Of a DNA stretch of 5,024 bases, positions 1 to 4,863 are shown one piece after another; the first letter of the stretch is position 1; every line of letters begins with the position of its first letter. The translations under genes were made by a program, and so were the position numbers. The notes under the pieces were generated by a model that was given only the letters and a program-made list of their open reading frames with translations, did no database searches and was not told the origin of the DNA. The DNA is from Rubrobacter sp. (GTDB taxonomy: Bacteria > Actinomycetota > Rubrobacteria > Rubrobacterales > Rubrobacteraceae): positions 1 to 5,024 of the forward strand of contig JADDPY010000175.1 in the NCBI GenBank assembly GCA_016781635.1, in the 5' to 3' direction.

Positions 1-417
1 GCCGTCACGGCGGCGGTCGCAAGGGATGCGAGGACGGAGTCGAAGAGGATGTCCGTTACCACGAAGATTACGCCTACCATGGCAGGCACGAGGAGCACCA
101 TGCCCGCGATCGCGAGCCGGTTCGCCGCCTGGAGCCGTTGCTCTCTAGCCTGCTTGCGCCAAAGCATCCGGTGATGGACGGATGGCGCGATAAGCAGACC
201 GGCCGAGAGCGCCGTACACACCAGCGTCCCAAAGAAGATCTTCTGCTGCAAAGGCCCGACGTCTTTGAAGCCTTCCGCGAACGGAACCGTCAGCAAGAAA
301 GCGAAGAGGACCTGCACCCCGGGCAGCACCACCCGCAGCTCCTGCAACAGCTCGATCAACTCTCGCGCGGGCGTCCTCCCCCGACTGCTCCGGCTCGACC
401 AGCTTTTCAGCGCTCAC
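1..417 (-). CDS. DUF6328-type small membrane protein, C-terminus beyond window, apparent frameshift near the N-terminus
   Basis: Reading leftward from 359 there is one open frame to the window edge (about 119 codons). It begins LIELLQELRVVLPGVQVLFA and resembles the DUF6328 family, whose function is unknown. Hydrophobic stretches suggest three or four membrane helices: around VLFAFLLTVPF, IFFGTLVCTALSAGLLIAP, and a long one or two from LAIAGMVLLVPAMVG onward. In this frame a TGA lies at 414-416, and the only early start is TTG at 357-359, which has no well-placed Shine-Dalgarno. A different frame has GTG at 415-417 with GTGAGG five bases upstream. It encodes MSAEKLVEPEQSGEDARAR, the kind of short hydrophilic leader expected before ELIELLQELR. 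The two frames would join if the CGCGCG run at 364-369 had one more CG. I infer a 2-base deletion (real, or an assembly error). The family assignment is from remembered sequence style. Confidence 0.72.
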
Positions 418-422
418 ACAAA

Positions 423-428
423 CCTCAC
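423..428 (-). promoter_or_regulatory. Shine-Dalgarno before GTG 417
   Basis: The minus strand reads GTGAGG, then five bases, then GTG at 415-417. The spacing is good. It supports translation beginning in the frame that is later broken at 364-369, and so argues that the upstream 19 codons belong to the DUF6328 gene. Confidence 0.5.
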
Positions 429-440
429 TAGTTTAACGTT

Positions 441-462
441 CGTGTAACAAACATCTTACACG
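441..462. promoter_or_regulatory. Perfect inverted repeat, candidate operator upstream of the DUF6328 gene
   Basis: CGTGTAA (441-447) and TTACACG (456-462) are perfect 7-base complements separated by 8 bases. The dyad lies 24 bases upstream of GTG 417, in the short spacer after the APP1-type gene, where a promoter for the DUF6328 gene should be. The 15-base centre-to-centre spacing and AT-rich arms resemble a dimeric repressor site more than a terminator, since no T-run follows on either strand. I cannot name the protein that would bind. Confidence 0.35.
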
Positions 463-537
463 AGGTAAAAGCCAGATTGATCGGCAAGCCCCGAAGCACA
501 GCCGGGCGTATGGCGGACACCCGACGAAGACCGTCCT

Positions 538-1620
538 TCAACCGCCAGCGCGTCGTAGGTCGGGGAGGCTTTCGGGGGAGATGAGGCCGCGACTCGCCGC
601 GTGCTCGGCCGCCGCTGCCGTGTTGGAGACCGGCAGCATCTCCACGCCGAACGAGCGCACCTGTCGGGCGATGGCGTGTACGACTACGTCGCGCTCCCTG
701 TTGGTCACGTCGCGGATGTAGATGGCGGCGATGCGCCCCGGGTGCTCGCGGACGACGGTCCGGTAGATCTCCGGGTCCTGCTCGCCCGAGTCGCCGACGA
801 GGACGAACGGCAGGCTCGGGTAGGTGGCGAGGAGCGTACGTATGATGCCGAGCTTGTGCTGCTCGTGGCCCCTGAGAGCCGTGGGGCTCCAGTCCTTGAG
901 GAAGAGCGGGCCCGCCGGCACCCCGTGCACATCGAGGAAGTCCTCCAGAAGATCGTAGAGGTTCCACGGGCTGCTGGACACGTAGAAAATAGGGTTCCCG
1001 CCCGCCTGCAAGGCCCGGTAGAAGTGGGTGACCCCCTCAAAGGGTAGGCGCGTGTGGGCATTGTGCAAAAGCGCCGTGCGCAGCATCTTGAGGAAGCTCG
1101 TGACGCCGGTTTGAATCACGGTGTCGTCCAGGTCGCTTATGACCCCGAATCGGGCCCCGTTCGGGACTAGCACGCTCCCCATGGCCCGAGCGCCTACCCC
1201 GCTCGCCCCCAAGAGCTCGACCTCGACCGGGTGCCAGTCCACCCCTTTGTCGGGCGGGTCGGCGAGATCGAACCGGACGTCGAAGAACCCTTCCTCGTCG
1301 GTGACGACCGGGACCTCCTGATCCGCGTAGCGGGCCCTAAGTCGGGCGGATGAGACCTCAGCGCTCAGGAACCTCCTCGCCATGTTGCGCAGGTTGGTCC
1401 GGATCGTGTCCGTAGAGCTCGACCGGGTGAGCCCCTTGGCCTCCAGGACGCGGCCCTTCAGAAACAACGTCTTCTGGGTGCCGTGCCCCCGATACGTCAG
1501 CACCTCGGGGGGCGCTATCCAACCGTATCGCCGCCGCACCCACAACTTCAGCTCGTCGAACCGCTCCTCGAGCGCCCGACCAACCCCTACCGCAACGTCG
1601 CTCCAGCCAGACAAACGCAC
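538..1620 (-). CDS. APP1-type (DUF2183) HAD-superfamily phosphatase, probable phosphatidate phosphatase
   Basis: This 360-residue protein has the length usual for bacterial APP1-domain proteins. Residues 1-155 are an N-terminal region with the family's YRGHGT and LFLKGRVLE motifs (about 43-60). The catalytic APP1 domain covers about 158-308. HAD motif I is DLDDT (D163 nucleophile, D165 general acid), motif II is VSSSPWN (214-220), motif III is K256 in HKLGII, and motif IV is GDSGEQDPEIY (276-286, D277 and D282). All catalytic residues are present. Yeast App1 dephosphorylates phosphatidic acid to diacylglycerol; the substrate of this bacterial homologue is inferred. I see no signal peptide or membrane helix, so it is probably cytoplasmic or peripheral. 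GTG 1620 directly follows an in-frame TAG, so it is the farthest possible start. TTG 1614, with GGTAGG four bases upstream, is a plausible alternative. Confidence 0.9.
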   Translation of the reverse strand: MRLSGWSDVAVGVGRALEERFDELKLWVRRRYGWIAPPEVLTYRGHGTQKTLFLKGRVLEAKGLTRSSSTDTIRTNLRNMARRFLSAEVSSARLRARYADQEVPVVTDEEGFFDVRFDLADPPDKGVDWHPVEVELLGASGVGARAMGSVLVPNGARFGVISDLDDTVIQTGVTSFLKMLRTALLHNAHTRLPFEGVTHFYRALQAGGNPIFYVSSSPWNLYDLLEDFLDVHGVPAGPLFLKDWSPTALRGHEQHKLGIIRTLLATYPSLPFVLVGDSGEQDPEIYRTVVREHPGRIAAIYIRDVTNRERDVVVHAIARQVRSFGVEMLPVSNTAAAAEHAASRGLISPESLPDLRRAGG

Positions 1621-1654
1621 CTACCCACTCGCATATAGAAAAGCCAACGGCTCC

Positions 1655-1660
1655 ATTATG
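1655..1660 (-). promoter_or_regulatory. Candidate -10 element for the APP1-type gene
   Basis: The minus strand reads CATAAT, a five-of-six match to TATAAT, 34 bases upstream of GTG 1620. I found no convincing -35 hexamer at 16-18 bases, so this is a weak call. It would give a leader of roughly 28 bases. The 205-bp gap to the RlpA-like gene upstream makes a separate promoter likely. Confidence 0.25.
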
Positions 1661-1713
1661 CAGAACATCCGTCATGGCCACCGCGTGTGCGATACATGCT
1701 CCGGTTGAGGGAA

Positions 1714-1733
1714 CGCCCCTTCCAGTTGGGGCG
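1714..1733 (-). terminator. Weak hairpin in the spacer after the RlpA-like gene
   Basis: CGCCCC (1714-1719) and GGGGCG (1728-1733) form a 6-bp all-GC stem around an 8-base loop, 92 bases past the stop of the RlpA-like gene. On the minus strand it is followed by TTCCCTC, which is not a proper U-run. It may slow or end transcription, but it is not a textbook intrinsic terminator. Confidence 0.25.
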
Positions 1734-1808
1734 CCTCTTACCGTCCCGGTCTTTCAGCGGCCGTGCAAAACGGGAGGGTCAATGGTGACGAAAATCCACA
1801 CCCCAATT

Positions 1809-1820
1809 CGCGACGTCGCG
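1809..1820. repeat. 12-bp perfect palindrome just after the RlpA-like stop codon
   Basis: CGCGACGTCGCG is its own reverse complement and begins five bases beyond the TGA at 1826-1828. As RNA it could fold only into a 4-bp stem with a 4-base loop, with no T-run after it, so it is a poor terminator. A protein site or chance in GC-rich DNA are both possible. Confidence 0.3.
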
Positions 1821-1825
1821 CAGGC

Positions 1826-2551
1826 TCAGTAGTAGAGCACCTGTCCGGCGTAGATAAAGTTCGGGTCGCCGATCGCGTTGCGGGAAGCGAGATAGTACTC
1901 GGTGACACCCGTCTCGGCGGCGACACCAGACAACGTTTCCCCAGGACTCACCACGATTATGGAACCGCTTACATCACCTGCGACCGCACTTGATGAGTAA
2001 TCTGCAGGCGCCGCGCTCACGGGCTCGGCGGTAGCTGCAATCTGCGGGTACTGTTCGACGACCGCATACGGATCCGAGAAGGCGTTCTCATTCTCCGTGG
2101 AGTACTGGGTGGCGGAGACGCTGCTGTAGGACTCCTGACCCGTCGAGGCGTACTGGCTCGTCAAGACATTCTGTGGAGCGGCTGCGTATGGGTCGGTCCA
2201 GGTGTAGTCGACGTAGTCCACGCCCACCTCGGTAAGACCCAGAGTTTGAGCCGCGCCCTGCGAGAGATCCAACTCGCGCTCCCCAGCGTACGGCCCACGA
2301 TCGTTGACCGTCACCTCGACCGAGCTACCCCCATAGCTGACCAGAAGCTCCGTCCCGAGCGGCATCGTCTTGTGTGCAGCCGTCATCCCATATGGGTCGT
2401 ACGGTTCACCAGACGCCGTGGGCAAACCCGAGAAGCCCGGACCGTACCAGGAAGCCAACGCCTCCTCGGCATCCGCACGCTCGCTTGTAAAAGCAAGACA
2501 AGCCAACATCACGACCGGAACCCACAACAACACCAATAACCTGCGAAACAC
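1826..2551 (-). CDS. Exported RlpA-like double-psi beta-barrel protein with C-terminal LysM domain
   Basis: This 241-residue protein begins with a signal peptide: RR at 3-4, a hydrophobic core 5-21, and a likely signal peptidase I site after ADA (26-28). The RlpA-type double-psi beta-barrel covers about 31-112, with ASWYGPGFSGLPTASGE, AAHKTMPLGT and VNDRGPY. H60 and D84 match the residues needed for glycan-strand cleavage in characterised RlpA lytic transglycosylases. A Tyr/Ser/Gln-rich linker (about 113-196) leads to a LysM peptidoglycan-binding domain (197-241, IIVVSPGETLSGVAAETGV). E. coli RlpA has a SPOR domain there, so septal targeting by SPOR cannot be assumed. No residue from 93 to 223 is Lys or Arg, and the mature protein is strongly acidic. 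C18 in VMLAC is a poor lipobox. GTG 2551 has a strong Shine-Dalgarno. The protein acts outside the membrane on the wall; enzyme activity is inferred. Confidence 0.92.
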   Translation of the reverse strand: MFRRLLVLLWVPVVMLACLAFTSERADAEEALASWYGPGFSGLPTASGEPYDPYGMTAAHKTMPLGTELLVSYGGSSVEVTVNDRGPYAGERELDLSQGAAQTLGLTEVGVDYVDYTWTDPYAAAPQNVLTSQYASTGQESYSSVSATQYSTENENAFSDPYAVVEQYPQIAATAEPVSAAPADYSSSAVAGDVSGSIIVVSPGETLSGVAAETGVTEYYLASRNAIGDPNFIYAGQVLYY

Positions 2552-2556
2552 GTATA

Positions 2557-2563
2557 CCCCTCC
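2557..2563 (-). promoter_or_regulatory. Strong Shine-Dalgarno for the RlpA-like gene
   Basis: The minus strand reads GGAGGGG, then TATAC, then GTG at 2549-2551. This five-base spacing fixes the start at GTG 2551 and gives the protein a complete signal peptide. Confidence 0.75.
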
Positions 2564-2607
2564 ATCAGCGTTTACCTGTAATCCAACGTTAAGCTTTTCG
2601 TTCAGGG

Positions 2608-2636
2608 AGTATCGGGATCCTTCCCCGGTCGTTCAA
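2608..2636 (-). promoter_or_regulatory. Sigma-70-like promoter for the RlpA-like gene
   Basis: The minus strand has TTGAAC (2631-2636), 17 bases, then GATACT (2608-2613). Each hexamer matches consensus at four of six positions, and the spacing is ideal. Transcription would begin near 2601, giving a leader of about 50 bases. That is too short for a large riboswitch such as the c-di-AMP element found before some actinobacterial wall hydrolase genes. Confidence 0.45.
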
Positions 2637-2649
2637 GAGCTTTTCGCGC

Positions 2650-2668
2650 TTTATCAGCCGGTGATAAA
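2650..2668. promoter_or_regulatory. Perfect dyad TTTATCA-N5-TGATAAA, candidate operator
   Basis: Seven-base arms (2650-2656 and 2662-2668) match perfectly around GCCGG. The dyad sits 13 bases upstream of the proposed -35 of the RlpA-like gene, a usual place for an activator site. The 8-mer GTGATAAA at 2661-2668 recurs at 2833-2840 in the leader of the divergent regulator. Arms this AT-rich stand out in GC-rich DNA. The binding protein is unknown; the neighbouring HTH protein is an obvious candidate. Confidence 0.45.
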
Positions 2669-2787
2669 TAGGTCGAGTACGAGTAACGCGGCATGTCGAT
2701 AGCTCTGTTCTTATCTTCCCTTATAAAAAGCTTTATGTATGCCGGATCAAGCGGTAGGAGGCTTGCTACCAGGGTGTTCTGACGTTG

Positions 2788-2796
2788 TGCTAGGAT
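2788..2796 (+). promoter_or_regulatory. Extended -10 promoter element for the membrane-anchored HTH gene
   Basis: TGC followed by TAGGAT forms an extended -10. No good -35 is visible at 16-19 bases, which is tolerated when the TG extension is present. The predicted start of transcription, near 2803, falls inside the palindrome at 2798-2807 and leaves a leader of about 50 bases before TTG 2853. This agrees with TTG 2853, and not ATG 2739, as the translation start. Confidence 0.4.
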
Positions 2797-2797
2797 A

Positions 2798-2807
2798 CGC
2801 GTACGCG
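2798..2807. promoter_or_regulatory. 10-bp palindrome at the predicted transcription start of the HTH gene
   Basis: CGCGTACGCG is a perfect palindrome one base past the TAGGAT element. A protein bound there would block initiation. It overlaps the left arm of an RNA hairpin, CGCGG (2804-2808) with CCGCG (2817-2821) and an 8-base loop, so an effect at the RNA level is an alternative. Confidence 0.3.
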
Positions 2808-2832
2808 GGTGAAAAACCGCGAAAATATCTTC

Positions 2833-2840
2833 GTGATAAA
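2833..2840 (+). repeat. Second copy of GTGATAAA half-site in the regulator leader
   Basis: GTGATAAA here repeats positions 2661-2668, the right arm of the dyad plus its preceding G. It stands immediately before the Shine-Dalgarno of the regulator gene. The copy has no inverted partner, so binding would be to a half-site. An 8-mer match within 200 bases may be chance. Confidence 0.3.
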
Positions 2841-2841
2841 C

Positions 2842-2847
2842 GGGAGG
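2842..2847 (+). promoter_or_regulatory. Shine-Dalgarno that decides the start of the HTH gene
   Basis: GGGAGG, within a longer purine run (2842-2851), lies five bases before TTG 2853-2855. No comparable site precedes the in-frame ATG at 2739, which follows an A/T-rich stretch. This is the main reason for choosing TTG 2853. Confidence 0.6.
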
Positions 2848-2852
2848 GGGGC

Positions 2853-3554
2853 TTGATCTACACCGTCGACGAAGTCAGCGTTGAGCTTGGGATACCACGA
2901 CCTACCGTTTACCGTTACCTCAAGGAGTACTCCATCCCCTTCTCGCGACGGTCGGGGAGGATCTTCGTCCCCGAGGCGTCCGTCGGCAAGGTTCGCATGG
3001 TTCGCGAGCTTCACGACGGTGGTTTCGGCACCGAGGCGATACGTACCAAGCTCAAGCAGGGGGAAGGTGCGGAGCTTGCCCGCGTTACAGAACGCCTCGA
3101 CAAGCTCACGGAGGTGTTAGAGAGTTCGAGGTTAGAGTCACGCAAACCTGTCGAGCCCGCCTACGACTCTCCCAACGCCCATGCTCTCCGCCTCGTCCTC
3201 GCGCGCCAAAGTCTCCTGATCTCCGCCGTCTCAAACCTGGCCGAAATGATGGGCGACGTGATGGCAATAAACGGGCTGCCACGCAGGGCAGTCCTCGACT
3301 ACCCGGAGCTGGAGCACGGGCGCGAGGGACGTCTGTCTCTCCCCGGCCACAACGGTAGAAGCCTGGTAGCACCGGGGGGCAGAGGCGCACCGAATGGTGC
3401 CGTGAGCAGAACCCTGACACACAGACCGGTGGCCCCGCCCTCCAACATCTCGCATGACAAGTTCGGCACGCTCGCCCGCCGTCGGCGCATGGTGCTCGTC
3501 TCTACCCTGATCGTCCTGGCGCTCCTAGCCATCCTGATCTGGCAGATCTTTTAA
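2853..3554 (+). CDS. MerR-like winged-helix DNA-binding protein with a C-terminal membrane anchor
   Basis: From TTG 2853 the product is 233 residues. Residues 2-68 form a MerR/excisionase-type winged helix: helix 1 TVDEVSVELG, recognition helix RPTVYRYLKEY, wing SRRSGRIFVPEA, then VGKVRMVRELHDGG and a GTEAIRTKLKQG helix. Residues 73-96 look like a coiled coil (AELARVTERLDKLTEVLE), suggesting a dimer. An amphipathic helix at 108-140 and a Pro/Gly-rich stretch (160-200) follow. The protein ends in RRRR (209-212) and a 21-residue hydrophobic segment (213-233) reaching the stop codon. The basic flank predicts a cytoplasmic N-terminus, hence a tail-anchored regulator. Starting at ATG 2739 would add 38 residues with no recognisable domain and would run through the promoter-like elements. 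The gene is divergent from the RlpA-like gene, which it may regulate (inference). Its ligand, signal and target are unknown. Confidence 0.85.
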   Translation: MIYTVDEVSVELGIPRPTVYRYLKEYSIPFSRRSGRIFVPEASVGKVRMVRELHDGGFGTEAIRTKLKQGEGAELARVTERLDKLTEVLESSRLESRKPVEPAYDSPNAHALRLVLARQSLLISAVSNLAEMMGDVMAINGLPRRAVLDYPELEHGREGRLSLPGHNGRSLVAPGGRGAPNGAVSRTLTHRPVAPPSNISHDKFGTLARRRRMVLVSTLIVLALLAILIWQIF

Positions 3555-3574
3555 GACCTCGTTAAGCACGCCTT

Positions 3575-3587
3575 CGCAGGACCTGCG
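3575..3587. repeat. Interrupted palindrome after the HTH gene
   Basis: CGCAGG-A-CCTGCG: 6-bp arms around one base, 21 bases past the TAA at 3552-3554, in the spacer between convergent genes. The loop is too short for a full hairpin and no T-run follows, so it is not a standard terminator. I see no gene or clear intrinsic terminator in the rest of the 181-bp spacer, only a 5-bp hairpin (GGTCT/AGACC, 3718-3730). Confidence 0.25.
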
Positions 3588-3735
3588 TACTACCCGAGTA
3601 TCACCGGTTCGGCGTCTGTTGTGCCCCCGGCGTTCGTCTGCGACGGCTCCGCGCTAACATGCGATGAGGCGATACTTATCCGGGAGGCCCTCGTAGCACG
3701 GTAGAACCTTCGGGGTAGGTCTTCCAGACCGGCGT

Positions 3736-4848
3736 TCAGGTGCCCCGGGCGGTCTCCGCGACGAGCATGTCCACGACGTCCTCCAGACGTCCGGTCCGCC
3801 GGTAGACGGCGCGTTGGCGAGTCGCGCCGTTGCCGCGCTCGAGGGTCTCGCGGACAATGCCGGAGACCTCGTCCCAGTCGCCGAGTTCCTCCAGGGCGGG
3901 GCGGGCGAAGTCCAGAAGCTTCTGGATCTCGTATCCTGCCGGGACCACGCGCTCCTCCTCCACGTCGATCATCTCCCCCTCCAGACCATACCTTGACGCC
4001 CGCCAGTGCGCGGCGCGCAGAAGCTCCGGGCGCGCCGCCGGGTACGGCTCCTCCCGCCCGTCTCGCTCGAAGCAGGAGCGAACGAGCGCGCGGGAGAGCC
4101 CGGCGACCATCACCGCTTCGTCGACCGTCGGGCACACGTCGGCGACACGAACCTCGATCGTCTCGGTCTTCTCGGGGAGTCGGGCGTCCCAGTAGATCTT
4201 GGTCGCGTCCTCGACGGTCTTTGTTCGGACGAGGGCCTCGACGAGCGCGTCGTGCTCGGCGCGAGACTCAAAAAACCCCGGCGGCCCCGAGACCGGGAAT
4301 CGGCCCCACACCTGGGTCCGATAGCTCGCGTAACCCGAGTCTTCACCGAGCCAGAACGGCGAGTTTGCCGAGAGGGCGAGCAACGGCGCGAGCCAGACCC
4401 GTAGCCGGTTTATCACCCGCACGGCCGACTCGCGGTCCTTGACCCCGACGTGGACGTGGAAACCGAAAACCAGCTGCTCCTGGGCGAGCTGCTGGTACGC
4501 CTCGATCAGCACCCGGTAGCGCTCCTTCGGCGTAACCACCTGCTCGCGCCAGTGGGAGAACGGGTGGGTGCTCGCCGCAACGATGCGACCCTTGTCCCCG
4601 GCCGCCCGGATCACCACGCGCCTCAGGCGTGAGACCTCGGCCCGTACCTCGGCGAGTGTCCGGCATACGGAGCTCACGGCCTCGACCTGCGACTCCATGA
4701 GTTCGGCAGCGACGTCCCCATCCCCCGCCTCGTCCCGCGCCCTCTCGATCACCCACCCACCCTGCGACCGCAACTCGCGCGTCTCAGGGTCGACCACCTG
4801 ATACTCCTCCTCGACCCCCAGCGTGTACTCATCTACCCGTACTGACAT
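3736..4848 (-). CDS. YbdK/GCS2-family carboxylate-amine ligase (glutamate-cysteine ligase type 2)
   Basis: This 370-residue protein has the usual length for the family, which joins a carboxylate to an amine using ATP. Characteristic motifs run in order: GVEEEYQVVDPETREL (11-26), ESQVEAVSSVCRTLAE (52-67), STHPFSHW (93-100), FGFHVHVGV (128-136), LLALSANSPFWLGEDSGYAS (156-175), ETIEVRVADVCPT (229-241), RAAHWRASRYGLEG (278-291) and NGATRQR (340-346). The acidic EEE cluster and HVHVG are the expected metal/ATP-site segments. E. coli YbdK has weak glutamate-cysteine ligase activity, and related actinobacterial enzymes serve other pathways, so the true substrate is open. It is soluble, with no signal peptide. 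ATG 4848 has AGGGGA only two bases upstream, and the adjacent EEEY motif leaves little room for a later start. No glutathione synthetase gene is visible in the window. The gene is convergent with the HTH gene. Confidence 0.92.
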   Translation of the reverse strand: MSVRVDEYTLGVEEEYQVVDPETRELRSQGGWVIERARDEAGDGDVAAELMESQVEAVSSVCRTLAEVRAEVSRLRRVVIRAAGDKGRIVAASTHPFSHWREQVVTPKERYRVLIEAYQQLAQEQLVFGFHVHVGVKDRESAVRVINRLRVWLAPLLALSANSPFWLGEDSGYASYRTQVWGRFPVSGPPGFFESRAEHDALVEALVRTKTVEDATKIYWDARLPEKTETIEVRVADVCPTVDEAVMVAGLSRALVRSCFERDGREEPYPAARPELLRAAHWRASRYGLEGEMIDVEEERVVPAGYEIQKLLDFARPALEELGDWDEVSGIVRETLERGNGATRQRAVYRRTGRLEDVVDMLVAETARGT

Positions 4849-4863
4849 ATTCCCCTATTCCCG

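Larger units (their letters stand above)
2552..2852. other. Divergent regulatory spacer between the RlpA-like gene and the tail-anchored regulator
   Basis: About 300 bases visibly richer in A and T than the flanking genes, especially 2641-2740. It holds, from left to right, the Shine-Dalgarno and a promoter-like pair for the minus-strand gene, a perfect TTTATCA/TGATAAA dyad, an AT-rich stretch (ATAAAAAGCTTTAT, 2723-2736), an extended -10 with a 10-bp palindrome for the plus-strand gene, and a second TGATAAA copy. If translation of the regulator began at ATG 2739, positions 2739-2852 would be coding. I favour the leader reading. Confidence 0.55.

Noticed and set aside
11..34. Lipobox in the RlpA-like protein (MLAC at residues 15-18, coding position near 2498-2509)
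   Set aside because: The residues before Cys18 fit the lipobox poorly and the hydrophobic segment continues past it. An ADA site at 26-28 fits signal peptidase I better. The positions given for this entry are residue-scale only.
145..417. Open frame of 90 codons on the minus strand taken as a whole gene
   Set aside because: Only its first 19 or so codons look real. Beyond the CG run it is an Arg/Ala/Gly-rich shadow of the DUF6328 frame.
428..967. Long minus-strand frame of 179 codons overlapping the APP1-type gene
   Set aside because: It is Arg/Pro/Gly-rich, typical of an off-frame reading of GC-rich coding DNA, and overlaps a clearly conserved gene in another frame.
2552..2740. A c-di-AMP riboswitch ahead of the RlpA-LysM gene
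   Set aside because: Such elements occur before actinobacterial wall hydrolase genes, but the minus-strand leader shows none of the conserved blocks, and the proposed transcript start leaves only about 50 bases.
3718..3730. Hairpin GGTCT-TCC-AGACC as terminator of the ligase gene
   Set aside because: The stem is only five base pairs and no T-run follows on the minus strand.
3590..4135. Minus-strand frame of 181 codons over the end of the ligase gene
   Set aside because: The composition is that of a shadow frame; the YbdK-type frame on the same strand accounts for this region.
3993..4442. Plus-strand frames opposite the ligase gene
   Set aside because: Arg/Pro/Ser-rich antisense shadows with no domain and no ribosome site.
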